IMG/VR virus record: IMGVR_UViG_3300042894_002669
Location: 1-47,905 of that record
Origin: a virus
Reading direction: 5' to 3' (one strand)
Length of the DNA: 47,905 bases
How positions within the stretch are numbered: the stretch's first letter is position 1; each line of letters begins with the position of its first letter. Both the position numbers and the translations under genes were made by a program. Below, piece by piece: positions 18,344 to 26,754 of the stretch. A model generated the notes under the pieces. It was not told the DNA's origin and ran no database searches. It saw nothing but the letters and a program-made list of their open reading frames with translations.

Positions 18344-18986
18344 ATTAAGAAAGATAAAATCTAAGGAATATTACCTAAAAAATAGGGAAAATATTTTAAA
18401 TAAACGTAAATTATATCGAGAAAATAATAGTTCTAAAATAAAAGAATATAACGATAATAATAAAGAAAAAAATAAAACTAGGAAAAAAAATTGGTATATT
18501 ACCAATAAAGAACATGTTAAAAAATACGGTGCAATATATAGAAAAAATAATAAAATAAATATAAATAACTATAAAAAAATATATTATAATAATAATAAAT
18601 CTAACATTAGAAGTTACTTTAAATATTTACGTAATAATAATCCTATAATTAAATTAACTGATAATATTAGAAGAAATATTAGATATGGTTTCACTAATAA
18701 TGGTTTTATTAAAAATAATAAAACACAAGATATTCTTGGTTGTTCATTTGATGAATTTAAAATATATTTAGAATCGTTATGGGAACCATGGATGAATTGG
18801 GGTAATTATGGTAACCCTAAAGATGGGATTATTGAACCAAATAAGACATGGGATATTGACCATATTATTCCTATATCAACAGCCATAACTGAAGATGATA
18901 TTATAAGACTTAACCATTACACCAACCTACAACCGTTATGTACCAAAATAAATCGACACATTAAACGAAACTCTAGTAAATATTGA
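18321..18986 (+). CDS. HNH homing endonuclease
   Basis: A 221-residue protein. The first 110 residues are extremely Asn/Lys/Tyr-rich and basic, suited to DNA binding. The C-terminal part has the HNH signature WDIDHIIPIS, then LNHYTNLQPLC and NRHIKR, the usual form of phage HNH enzymes that make a nick or break at a homing site. It is inserted about 14 codons after the original start of the gene now at 19017, and the intact copy follows 30 bases after its stop. Its codon use is even more A-rich than its neighbours, consistent with recent transfer. Confidence 0.85.
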   Translation: MTEEEKIKLRKIKSKEYYLKNRENILNKRKLYRENNSSKIKEYNDNNKEKNKTRKKNWYITNKEHVKKYGAIYRKNNKININNYKKIYYNNNKSNIRSYFKYLRNNNPIIKLTDNIRRNIRYGFTNNGFIKNNKTQDILGCSFDEFKIYLESLWEPWMNWGNYGNPKDGIIEPNKTWDIDHIIPISTAITEDDIIRLNHYTNLQPLCTKINRHIKRNSSKY

Positions 18987-19016
18987 TATATTTAATAATA
19001 TACAACATTTATTATA

Positions 19017-19421
19017 ATGGAAAAAAAAACCTTATTATTAGCTACATTTATTTTTAATGAAAGAGTTGAGTGGTTCTTAAGTTATCTTGAGAACAGATTC
19101 AGTATTCCCAGAACAAAAGTATTTTGTTATAAGAATCTAGATGATGAATCAAAGATGATAATCACCTTTAAATTAGTAATACCAGAAAACAAGAGAATGA
19201 ATTTAAAAGATTTATTCCCAAGTGCTATTCCTATCCATAAAAAAGGTGATGCAATATACACAATAAATGCATTGAATATGTTAATCGATTCAATTAGTGG
19301 TGGTGATGTTGGTAATATTGACCGTAGTTCAGTTAAAATAAATTGGGATGAATATCAAAATAAATTAATCTTAACCAAAGATAAGGAACTAGTATTTTTG
19401 AATATATCTAAGGTTTTTTAA
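19017..19421 (+). CDS. Hypothetical protein with restored N-terminus
   Basis: A 134-residue protein, not recognised; mixed alpha/beta, no membrane segment. Its first 15 residues (MEKKTLLLATFIFNE) repeat, in diverged form, the relic start at 18278 before the HNH gene. The rest of the gene appears intact, so the insertion did not disrupt the product. Likely start is the ATG at 19017. Confidence 0.7.
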   Translation: MEKKTLLLATFIFNERVEWFLSYLENRFSIPRTKVFCYKNLDDESKMIITFKLVIPENKRMNLKDLFPSAIPIHKKGDAIYTINALNMLIDSISGGDVGNIDRSSVKINWDEYQNKLILTKDKELVFLNISKVF

Positions 19422-19432
19422 TGTTTTTCTGA

Positions 19433-19441
19433 TATTTATAT
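19433..19441 (+). promoter_or_regulatory. Weak late-promoter-like element
   Basis: TATTTATAT, 41 bases before the ATG at 19474, resembles the TATTTAT half of the late-like elements at 1044 and 3481 but lacks TATAAATA. Low confidence. Confidence 0.25.
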
Positions 19442-19473
19442 AGAAAGATAACAACTAAATTAAATTAATTGGT

Positions 19474-19674
19474 ATGAACAACGATAACAATAATCAAAAC
19501 AACCCAAAAGATAAGTCTTTAGATTCTGCTTTAGATGGATTTTTAGGTACACCAAGTCAAGACCCTAATATGGATTGCACTTCTGGTGTTTGTGTAATTA
19601 AAGGTGATAAAAGCCTTATTGAGAGAATTAACAAAAAAATAATTACCGAAGACGGTAGACAATTATTATTCTAA
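19474..19674 (+). CDS. Small hypothetical protein
   Basis: A 66-residue protein. The N-terminus is Asn/Asp-rich and probably disordered; the C-terminus is a short charged helix ending RQLLF. A Cys pair (DCTSGVCVI) lies in the middle. Not recognised. Its stop is 7 bases before the next ATG, so it is probably cotranscribed with the gene at 19682. No SD sequence, but an A-rich leader. Confidence 0.6.
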   Translation: MNNDNNNQNNPKDKSLDSALDGFLGTPSQDPNMDCTSGVCVIKGDKSLIERINKKIITEDGRQLLF

Positions 19675-19681
19675 TAGTAAA

Positions 19682-20455
19682 ATGAGTAAAAGAAATAAAT
19701 TTAACCCACAATTACTTAAAGAAGAACTTAATAGATTCAAAATGTTAGAAAGTTACTCTTTCTATACTGGTAAACAAGAAATGCCAGAATATGATGAAAA
19801 AAAAGATAACTTAATATTAGGTAATGAACTAGAAGAAGCTGATGAAGAAGAAGTATCTGCTGATGCTGCTGCTGATGATATAGCTAATGAATTAGGTATA
19901 GACGACACTCAAGGTAGTGAAGCTACTCCAGAAGCACCAACTGATGATATGAGTGGTGATATGGGTGGTGATATGGGTGGTGATGTTCCACCAACCCCAG
20001 AAGCGGCTCCAGCACCACCTATGGAAGAACCAGCTAGTGATGATGTTGAGATTGATGTTACTGAATTAGTTAAAGGTTCAGAGGAAGCTAAAATGTCTGC
20101 TGATAGAGCTAGTCAAAATTCAGAAATGTTATTACAAAAACTTAGTGATTTAGAATCACGTGTTGCTAGTATGGATAATGTTAGTAGTAAGATATCTGAA
20201 TTGGAACAAGAAATAATCAAAAGAAACCCAACACCAGTTGAAAAATTGGAGATGCGTTCATTAAGTTCTTATCCTTATTCACAAAAATTAACTGATTATT
20301 GGGCTGACAAAGAAGGTGCTTATGATGTTATGGGTAATGAAAAAGAAGATGAAGAATACACATTAACACAAGATGATGTTGATAGTAGTTATTCCGAAGG
20401 TGATATAAAACAAAGTTTCACCGTTAAAGATGATTACGAAGAAGAAGATATTTAA
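19682..20455 (+). CDS. Acidic, partly disordered hypothetical protein
   Basis: A 257-residue, strongly acidic protein. Residues about 60-125 are Asp/Glu/Ala/Pro-rich with repeats of GDMG, likely disordered. Residues about 130-180 form a probable coiled coil (EAKMSADRASQNSEMLLQKL and following). The tail is again acidic. Such a composition suits a scaffold or a binding partner, but I do not recognise the family. The gene is followed by a strong terminator and precedes the tandem promoters of the replication block. Confidence 0.65.
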   Translation: MSKRNKFNPQLLKEELNRFKMLESYSFYTGKQEMPEYDEKKDNLILGNELEEADEEEVSADAAADDIANELGIDDTQGSEATPEAPTDDMSGDMGGDMGGDVPPTPEAAPAPPMEEPASDDVEIDVTELVKGSEEAKMSADRASQNSEMLLQKLSDLESRVASMDNVSSKISELEQEIIKRNPTPVEKLEMRSLSSYPYSQKLTDYWADKEGAYDVMGNEKEDEEYTLTQDDVDSSYSEGDIKQSFTVKDDYEEEDI

Positions 20456-20475
20456 AAAACATATTAAAAACACTC

Positions 20476-20505
20476 AAAAAGGCTCTATTATAGGGCCTTT
20501 TTTAT
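20476..20505 (+). terminator. Intrinsic terminator
   Basis: Stem AAAAGGCTC with GGGCCTTTT (one G-T pair), then a T run. It separates the small-protein genes from the replication block. Confidence 0.85.
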
Positions 20506-20531
20506 TTTATTTATTTTTATTTCAATTTTTA

Positions 20532-20563
20532 CTTGCATCTTATTTAAAATGTTAGTAAATTTG
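20532..20563 (+). promoter_or_regulatory. Bacteroidota-type promoter P1 of the SSB gene
   Basis: TTG at 20533-20535 and TAAATTTG at 20556-20563 fit the -33/-7 pattern with the same start-to-start distance of 24 as the other sites. It is the upstream one of two. Confidence 0.6.
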
Positions 20564-20617
20564 TAAAAATTAGTTGGTTTTAATGTTAAAAAATATCATT
20601 AAAACATCATAATTTTA

Positions 20618-20648
20618 CTTGACTTTTATGAAAAATATAGTATATTTG
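20618..20648 (+). promoter_or_regulatory. Bacteroidota-type promoter P2 of the SSB gene
   Basis: TTGAC at 20619-20623 and TATATTTG at 20641-20648, spacer 17. It lies about 55 bases before the ATG of the SSB gene; with P1 it gives tandem promoters for a highly needed protein. Confidence 0.8.
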
Positions 20649-20701
20649 TAATAACTTAAGAACGTAAATAAATAACAGTTAAATAAATAAAAACAGAACA
20701 A

Positions 20702-21631
20702 ATGAGTGAAACAAAAAATCCGCTAGAGGCAATGCTAGCACAGTACGAGGCTAACAATAAACCTAAGTACACGAAATCAACAGAAGCTAAGGTTTATAAC
20801 TTAGATAACTACTTTAATACTTATATCGATGATAAAGTAAAGTCTGCAACAAAAACGGTACGTATATTACCAACACAAGATGGGACTAGTCCATTTACGG
20901 AATTATATGCACATAGTGTTCAAGTTGATGGTAAATGGTCTAAAATTCCATGTTTAAAACATGAGAAAGGTGAAGCATGTCCATTTTGTGAGGCAAATGA
21001 TGCTTTGCGTGCAACTGGTAAAGATTCTGATAAAGAATTGGCTAAAAAATACAACGCTAAATTATTTTACGTTGTTAAAGTAATTGACAGAGATAACGAA
21101 CATTTAGGTGTTAAGTTCTGGAGATTCGCACATGATTGGAGAAAAGAAGGTATCTTGGATAAGATTCAAGGTGTTTTGTTAGCAATCAAAAAAGATGTAA
21201 CTAACCCAGAAACTGGTCGTGATTTATCTATCACAATCAATAGAAATCAATTAGGTAAACCAACAGTTTCATCTATTTCTCACTTAGACCCATCTGTATT
21301 ATCAGAAGATTCTGAAATTTCTACTGAATGGTTAAATGATGCTAGAACTTGGGAAGATGTTTACGCTATCAAATCTTACGAGTACATGGAAATCGTTGTT
21401 AAAGGTGGTATTCCAGTATGGGATAAAGACGAAAAGAAATTCGTTGATAGAGAATCAGTTACTAATGAAGGTGGTGATGGAATTGAAGCAGAAATTACAA
21501 TTGGTGTTGAAAATGTAAAAGCTAATGTAAAAGCTTCAACAACAAAAACTAAAGTTGAGACTGTTTCTGAAACTGTTGATTCTGAGGTAACTGTTGATTC
21601 TGAGGGAACTGAAGATGAATTACCATTTTAA
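20702..21631 (+). CDS. 32: gp32-like single-stranded DNA-binding protein
   Basis: A 309-residue protein that would coat single-stranded DNA during replication and recombination. Residues H71, C84, C93 and C96 form H-X12-C-X8-C-X2-C, nearly the T4 gp32 zinc site (H-X12-C-X9-C-X2-C). The N-terminus is helical and basic (EAMLAQYEANNKPKY) like the cooperative-binding arm. The region from about 100 to 230 has the aromatic-rich strands of the OB core (FYVVKVIDRDNEHLGVKFWRF). The C-terminus is acidic and ends EDELPF, like bacterial SSB tails that dock partner proteins. It is served by two promoters and has its own terminator, so it is strongly and separately expressed. Confidence 0.85.
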   Translation: MSETKNPLEAMLAQYEANNKPKYTKSTEAKVYNLDNYFNTYIDDKVKSATKTVRILPTQDGTSPFTELYAHSVQVDGKWSKIPCLKHEKGEACPFCEANDALRATGKDSDKELAKKYNAKLFYVVKVIDRDNEHLGVKFWRFAHDWRKEGILDKIQGVLLAIKKDVTNPETGRDLSITINRNQLGKPTVSSISHLDPSVLSEDSEISTEWLNDARTWEDVYAIKSYEYMEIVVKGGIPVWDKDEKKFVDRESVTNEGGDGIEAEITIGVENVKANVKASTTKTKVETVSETVDSEVTVDSEGTEDELPF

Positions 21632-21655
21632 TTAATGGTATAAAAAAAAAACAAG

Positions 21656-21681
21656 AAGGAGTGAGGGATTGCTCCTTTTTT
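21656..21681 (+). terminator. Intrinsic terminator
   Basis: Stem AAGGAGT with GCTCCTT (one G-T pair), loop of 8 bases, then a T run, just after the SSB gene. Likely gives partial or full separation from the recombinase gene. Confidence 0.7.
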
Positions 21682-21716
21682 GTTCTAAAATAACATGAGT
21701 ATTAACTTAACAAAAG

Positions 21717-22820
21717 ATGGCCAAAAAACCAGAAAAAAAAGCAATTGAAAAAAAACCATTTGATTTAGATGCGTTTTTAGAAACAGAAAACATAAATTCA
21801 GAACCAAAGGATAAAGATTTAACATGGATTCCATTATCTAAGGCTTGGCATGACGCATTAAAATTACCAGGTTTTCCACGTGGTTATGTATCTCTAGTTA
21901 GAGGTTACTCAAACACTGGTAAATCAACTGCTTTCTATGAAGCAATTGCTGGATGTCAAAAAATTGGTGATATGGCAATTGTCATTGAAACAGAAGGTAA
22001 CTGGAATACGGAACACGCAAAACAAGTTGGTGTTAAATTTATTGAAGTTGTTAATGAGAAAACTGGTGAAATAACAGAAAAACCAGATGGGTTTATTCTT
22101 ATGAGAAGTTCTGATTTGTATAATAGATATAAAAACTACGACCATCAGAATAGTAAGATGATGACCAAACCAACAAGACTTGAGCCAGTTATCGAAGATG
22201 TTTCTTACTTTATATCTGAAATGATTCAAAAACAAGAGGAAGGTATTATCAATACTAATATGTGTTTCTTATGGGATTCAATTGGTACACTTAACTGTTA
22301 CAAATCTGCTTGTTCAAACACAAGTAACAATATGTGGAATGCTGGTGCTATGGGTGCTTTTCAAGCTATAGTTAATTTTAAAATCCCTTCTAGTCGTTCA
22401 TTAGAAAGTGAATACACAAATACGATGGTTTGTGTTCAAAAGATTTGGTTAGATAGTATGAATGGTGTTGTTGTTAAACATAAAGGTGGTGAGTTCATGT
22501 TCTTTAACTCTAGAATAATTGTTCACATCGGTGGTATTTTAACACATGGTACTAAAAAATTAACAGCTAAAGCATTAGGTCAAGATTTCCAATATGGAAC
22601 TGAAGCTAAGATTAGATGTGAGAAGAATCACGTTACTGGTATTGAAAGAAATGGTACTATTGCATCAACACCACATGGGTATGTTAACCCAGATGAGTTA
22701 GATGCTTACAAAACAAAAAATAGAAAGTTCATCCATGACGCATTAAATGTTAGTTATGATGTAGAACTTGAGTTTATTGAAGAAGAAGGAACGATGGAAG
22801 GTGACGACATCAGAGAATAG
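21717..22820 (+). CDS. uvsX: UvsX/RecA-like recombinase
   Basis: A 367-residue protein. A Walker A motif, GYSNTGKST, is at residues 63-71; a Walker B-like strand, MCFLWDSIGT, lies near 184. The RecA core continues with VIETEGNW after Walker A and a Gly/Lys-rich loop (IWLDSMNGVVVKHKGG) where the DNA-binding loops occur. The N-terminus carries a Lys-rich arm. The enzyme forms filaments on ssDNA and exchanges strands, working with the gp32-like protein encoded just upstream. Length is close to the usual UvsX size. Start chosen at the ATG 85 bases after the SSB stop. Confidence 0.85.
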   Translation: MAKKPEKKAIEKKPFDLDAFLETENINSEPKDKDLTWIPLSKAWHDALKLPGFPRGYVSLVRGYSNTGKSTAFYEAIAGCQKIGDMAIVIETEGNWNTEHAKQVGVKFIEVVNEKTGEITEKPDGFILMRSSDLYNRYKNYDHQNSKMMTKPTRLEPVIEDVSYFISEMIQKQEEGIINTNMCFLWDSIGTLNCYKSACSNTSNNMWNAGAMGAFQAIVNFKIPSSRSLESEYTNTMVCVQKIWLDSMNGVVVKHKGGEFMFFNSRIIVHIGGILTHGTKKLTAKALGQDFQYGTEAKIRCEKNHVTGIERNGTIASTPHGYVNPDELDAYKTKNRKFIHDALNVSYDVELEFIEEEGTMEGDDIRE

Positions 22821-22846
22821 AGTATTAACTATTTAAATGTTCAAAC

Positions 22847-23908
22847 ATGAACAAAAGACCTCCACGTAGTGGTGAAAAACAAATTAAGAAAACAAATACA
22901 CTGTTGGTAGACGGAAATGCCTTATTTAAAACGGGCTTTTTCGGTGCCAAACAGATGTATAATTCACAAGGTAAACCCATAGGTGGTGTTTACCAATTCC
23001 TAACAATGTTACGAAAAATGCTATCTGAAGACTTATACCATAAGGTATTTGTTTTTTGGGATGGTAATTTTAGTGGTAAATTAAGGTATGAAATATATCA
23101 ACCTTATAAAAGTGGTCGAGGTAAAGACTACATAAATGGTACCCAACCAATAGATGAAGATGAATTACTTCAACGCAGAAGAGTTTGGGATTACTTAAAT
23201 GAGCTCCATATAAGACAATTAAAGCACTCAATCATTGAAGGTGATGATTTCATTGCTTACTACTGTTTGAATAAGAAATCAAACGAGAAAATCACTATAA
23301 TTACAAACGATAGAGACATGGCTCAGTTGATTGAGGATGACATTAAAATATACTTTTGTGACTCTGCAATTAAAAATTATGTTGACACAACCAACTTTTA
23401 TTCGTACTTTGCATATAATTACGAGAACGCTGCTCTAATTAAAACAATGATTGGTGACAATAGTGATACCATAAAAGGTATTAAAGGATTAGGTCAAAAG
23501 AAGCTAATAACGCTCTTCCCAATGTTAAAAGAAAGAAAATTAACCTTAAATGAGATAATAGATGATGCGAAAAAACAACAATTAGAAAGAATAACAAACA
23601 AGAAAAAACCATTAATGATATTAGATAATATTATTAACTGTGTTACAGAAGGAGTTCAAGGTGATAAATTATATGAAATTAATCATTTATTAGTTAACCT
23701 AAAAGAACCTATGATGACACAAGATGGTGTAGAACAATTAGAAGAACTAATTGATGGTTTCATAGACAACATAGAATTTAAAGAGGTTTATGATATGATG
23801 GTAAAAGATGGATTAGATAAAGAGATGGGTGAATTTAGATACCAAGAATATTTAATACCATTTAAGAACTTACTCAAAAGAGAAATTACGAACATTAAAA
23901 ACATTTAA
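22847..23908 (+). CDS. rnh: FEN-type 5'-3' exonuclease (T4 RNase H-like)
   Basis: A 353-residue protein. Conserved acidic motifs of the FEN/5'-exonuclease family are visible: LLVDGNALF (D22), VFWDGNFSGKLR, IEGDDFIAYY, TNDRDMAQLI and IGDNSDTIKGIKGLGQKK, the last including the helix-hairpin-like GIKGLG that grips DNA. Such enzymes remove RNA primers and 5' flaps during lagging-strand work. T4 RNase H is about 305 residues; this one has a slightly longer basic N-terminus and C-terminal extension. It sits between uvsX and the helicase gene in the replication block. Confidence 0.8.
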   Translation: MNKRPPRSGEKQIKKTNTLLVDGNALFKTGFFGAKQMYNSQGKPIGGVYQFLTMLRKMLSEDLYHKVFVFWDGNFSGKLRYEIYQPYKSGRGKDYINGTQPIDEDELLQRRRVWDYLNELHIRQLKHSIIEGDDFIAYYCLNKKSNEKITIITNDRDMAQLIEDDIKIYFCDSAIKNYVDTTNFYSYFAYNYENAALIKTMIGDNSDTIKGIKGLGQKKLITLFPMLKERKLTLNEIIDDAKKQQLERITNKKKPLMILDNIINCVTEGVQGDKLYEINHLLVNLKEPMMTQDGVEQLEELIDGFIDNIEFKEVYDMMVKDGLDKEMGEFRYQEYLIPFKNLLKREITNIKNI

Positions 23909-23910
23909 AA

Positions 23911-24441
23911 ATGAAAACATTAGAAAACAAAAAAACAGAAACAACACAAAACAGTGATTTTGTGAGAAAATTTGAAGAACAAAGATTTGAATTTGTGTTA
24001 TTTATAAATAACAACAATATTATCTGTCAAAGATTCTTTGATATCAGAAACTTCAATGAGGATTCACTTAATTCATTAGAATTAAAAGAACTTATGGATA
24101 ACATCGTAGGTGTTAATAACGGTACGTTTGGTGAATTAGGTCTTATACCTAGATTCTTAAAAAATAAATCAGTAAATTATTTATGGGATAATTACAAACC
24201 TTACCATGACCAAAATGAAGACACTACTAAAGTAACATCAGATAAAGTAGATAACTTTTTCTTTGAAATTAGAGTAGATAAAAAAGCGGTTGCTAAGGGT
24301 GGATTTTCTGGAAATTTATTCCCACCAAAAGTTAGATACTCAGTGGATATTAAAGAAATTATCCCATCAATTATCAGTGAGATAAGGTATTACTTAGCTC
24401 AAAAAAATTACATAACTTTAGAGTCTAATTTGACACTTTAG
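23911..24441 (+). CDS. Hypothetical protein in the replication block
   Basis: A 176-residue protein, 2 bases after the exonuclease gene and 42 before the helicase gene, so probably part of the same transcript. Visible features are an aromatic-rich beta strand near the start (RFEFVLFINNNNIICQRFFD), a predicted helical middle and a basic loop (GGFSGNLFPPKVRYSV). T4 has several small accessory proteins at this place in replication operons, but I do not recognise this one. Confidence 0.7.
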   Translation: MKTLENKKTETTQNSDFVRKFEEQRFEFVLFINNNNIICQRFFDIRNFNEDSLNSLELKELMDNIVGVNNGTFGELGLIPRFLKNKSVNYLWDNYKPYHDQNEDTTKVTSDKVDNFFFEIRVDKKAVAKGGFSGNLFPPKVRYSVDIKEIIPSIISEIRYYLAQKNYITLESNLTL

Positions 24442-24483
24442 TATATTTATTATTAAAAAGTTTTAAAATATAAAAAGAAATAG

Positions 24484-25887
24484 ATGGCGAATATAGACAA
24501 AAATAGTTTAGCATATTTAGGTAGTGATTACCAATTAAGATTATTAGCACAAATACTTACAGATAAACAATTTGCTAACTCAATTATCGATATATTAGAC
24601 CAAAATTACTTTGAAGAAGAAAATTTAAAAAAGATAGCAGCTGCTATTAAAGAGGCTAAAAATACGTATGACATAATACCAGACTTTGGTAGTGTTGAGT
24701 TTAGATTATTAGAAGATATAAGCAATGTGCAAGCTAGAAAGTTTGCACTTGCACAACTTAAAAAGATTAAAGAATCAAGTTTAAATGATTCTATATATGT
24801 TCAAGAAACTGCAATGAAGTTTTGTAAACAACAAGAGCTTAAGAAATCTATTAAACAAATACAACAAATCATTGATAAAGGTAATCTAGAAGACTATGAA
24901 CAATGTGAAGCTATTCTTAGGAAAGCACTTGAACATGGTGATAACAAAGATGATGGTATGGATATTGGTCATGATATAGAAAGCGTATTAGATGATGACT
25001 TCAGAAAACCAATCCCAACTGGTATTAAAGGTTTGGATGAAATCATGGATGGTGGGTTATCTAAAGGAGAATTGGCTGTAATACTCGCACCTTTTGGTGT
25101 GGGTAAAACAACCATGATGACCAAGATATGTAATACCGCAATGAATGAAGGTTATAAGGTTCTTCAAATATTTTTCGAAGATATGCCAAAGGTTATCCAA
25201 AGGAAACATTTAGCTTGTTGGTCTGGTTACGATTTAAATAGTCTTGTCTTACATAAAGAAGAGATATTGAAAATCTCAAAAGAAATGGAAAGTAATACTA
25301 AAAATGGAACTGGTAGATTAAGACTTAAAAAATTCTCTAGTGATGGTACAACTATACCAATGATTAGACAATACATAAGACAACAAATTGCTAGTGGTTT
25401 TAGACCAGATTTAATTACTTTGGATTATATTGATTGTGTTACTCCATCAAAAAAGTTTGATGATATAAATGCTGGTGAGGGTGCTGTTATGAGACAATTT
25501 GAATCTATGTTATCTGAATTAGATTTAGCTGGATGGACAGCTGTTCAAGGTAATAGAAGTTCTATATCAGCTGAAGTTGTTGAAGCTAATCAAATGGGTG
25601 GTTCAATCAAAAAGGGTCAAATTGGTCACTTTATCGTGTCAATTGCTAAAACACTTGACCAAAAAGATGATGGAACAGCTACAATGGCTATTCTTAAATC
25701 TCGTTTCGGTAAGGATGGTATGATTTTCCCAAACATAGTTTTTGACAACGCTAGAATACAAATTGAAATGGGTGATGCATCACCAACTGGTAAAAGTCGT
25801 ACAGAATATAAAAATGGTGTTGATAAAGATAATCAACAACGTATTAATGCATTATTTGAAGCAAAACAAAAAGCAAAACAAATTTAA
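24484..25887 (+). CDS. 41: DnaB-like replicative helicase (T4 gp41-like)
   Basis: A 467-residue protein with the DnaB/gp41 plan: a helical N-terminal domain (about 1-150), then a RecA-like motor. Walker A is APFGVGKTT at residues 202-210; Walker B is near 310 (DLITLDYID). The preceding PTGIKGLDEIMDGGLSKGE is the standard DnaB lead-in. It would unwind the fork as a hexamer. Length matches gp41. It ends 7 bases before the relic 5' end of nrdB. Confidence 0.85.
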   Translation: MANIDKNSLAYLGSDYQLRLLAQILTDKQFANSIIDILDQNYFEEENLKKIAAAIKEAKNTYDIIPDFGSVEFRLLEDISNVQARKFALAQLKKIKESSLNDSIYVQETAMKFCKQQELKKSIKQIQQIIDKGNLEDYEQCEAILRKALEHGDNKDDGMDIGHDIESVLDDDFRKPIPTGIKGLDEIMDGGLSKGELAVILAPFGVGKTTMMTKICNTAMNEGYKVLQIFFEDMPKVIQRKHLACWSGYDLNSLVLHKEEILKISKEMESNTKNGTGRLRLKKFSSDGTTIPMIRQYIRQQIASGFRPDLITLDYIDCVTPSKKFDDINAGEGAVMRQFESMLSELDLAGWTAVQGNRSSISAEVVEANQMGGSIKKGQIGHFIVSIAKTLDQKDDGTATMAILKSRFGKDGMIFPNIVFDNARIQIEMGDASPTGKSRTEYKNGVDKDNQQRINALFEAKQKAKQI

Positions 25888-25894
25888 AAATAAC

Positions 25895-25995
<101 letters not shown>

Positions 25996-26007
25996 TGTTA
26001 TTTATTA

Positions 26008-26019
26008 TATTTATAAATA
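26008..26019 (+). promoter_or_regulatory. T4-late-like promoter element before the GIY-YIG gene
   Basis: TATTTATAAATA with TATAAATA at 26012-26019, 8 bases before the ATG at 26028. Late promoters directly before endonuclease genes are known in T4 introns. Same 14-base string as at 1044 and 3481. Confidence 0.5.
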
Positions 26020-26027
26020 AAAATATA

Positions 26028-26738
26028 ATGGTGAAAATATATAAAATAGTTGACCCTAGATTTGAATTTGAGGTTCGATATATTGGTAAAACAAAAATGA
26101 CATTAAAAAAAAGAATGGGTGCTCATTTATATCATGGTAGACATAAACGAAAAACACCTCTTTATTTATGGATTAATAAATTATTAAATGAAGAGGTGGT
26201 ACCTTTAATTATTTTAATTGAAGAAGTAGATAAAAATATATGGGTTGAAAAAGAAATATACTGGATAAAATATTATAGAAGTGTGTTTGGTGATAAGATT
26301 CTTAATTTAAGTGATGGTGGTGAATCTAACTTAAATCTAAGTCCATCTAAAGAAACTAGATTAAAAATATCTTTAAGTAATAAAGGTAAAACATGTTTTT
26401 GGAAGGGTAAAACACTAAACAAAATACATAAAGATAATATTAGTCTTGGTGGTTTAGGGTTAAAAAGAAGTGAAGAAACTAAAAAAAAAATTAGTGATAG
26501 TTTAACGGGTAGAAAATTAGATGACGAACATAAATTAGCACTATCAAATGGGCATAATAAATTTAAAAAAAGTGTTTTAAAAATATGTCCTAAAACTAAT
26601 GAAGTTTTAGATGAATATAGTTCAATATCCGAAGCTATTAAAGAAAATAAATTAGAGAAACTTAAAACTAATTTAATTGGTGTTTGTAAAGGTAGAGGTA
26701 AAACATGTGGTGGGTATATTTGGAGATATAAAGATTAA
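26028..26738 (+). CDS. GIY-YIG homing endonuclease with NUMOD domains
   Basis: A 236-residue protein. The N-terminal catalytic domain has the GIY-YIG pattern in the form KIYKIVDP, then VRYIGKT, and a following Glu in the helix WVEKEIYWI. Residues about 120-185 carry NUMOD3-type motifs ([10 protein letters not shown] and [11 protein letters not shown]), and the C-terminus is a NUMOD1-like helix-turn-helix ([12 protein letters not shown]), giving the catalytic-linker-DNA-binding plan of the I-TevI type. It separates the relic nrdB starts from the intact nrdB start 16 bases downstream. Very A-rich codons. Firm family call; likely homing target is the 5' end of nrdB. Confidence 0.85.
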   Translation: MVKIYKIVDPRFEFEVRYIGKTKMTLKKRMGAHLYHGRHKRKTPLYLWINKLLNEEVVPLIILIEEVDKNIWVEKEIYWIKYYRSVFGDKILNLSDGGESNLNLSPSKETRLKISLSNKGKTCFWKGKTLNKIHKDNISLGGLGLKRSEETKKKISDSLTGRKLDDEHKLALSNGHNKFKKSVLKICPKTNEVLDEYSSISEAIKENKLEKLKTNLIGVCKGRGKTCGGYIWRYKD

Positions 26739-26754
26739 TAAAAAAAAAAACAAA

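Noticed and set aside
24444-24450. TATTTAT before the helicase gene as a promoter
   Set aside because: The 7-base string is frequent by chance at this AT content and no TATAAATA or -33 element accompanies it.
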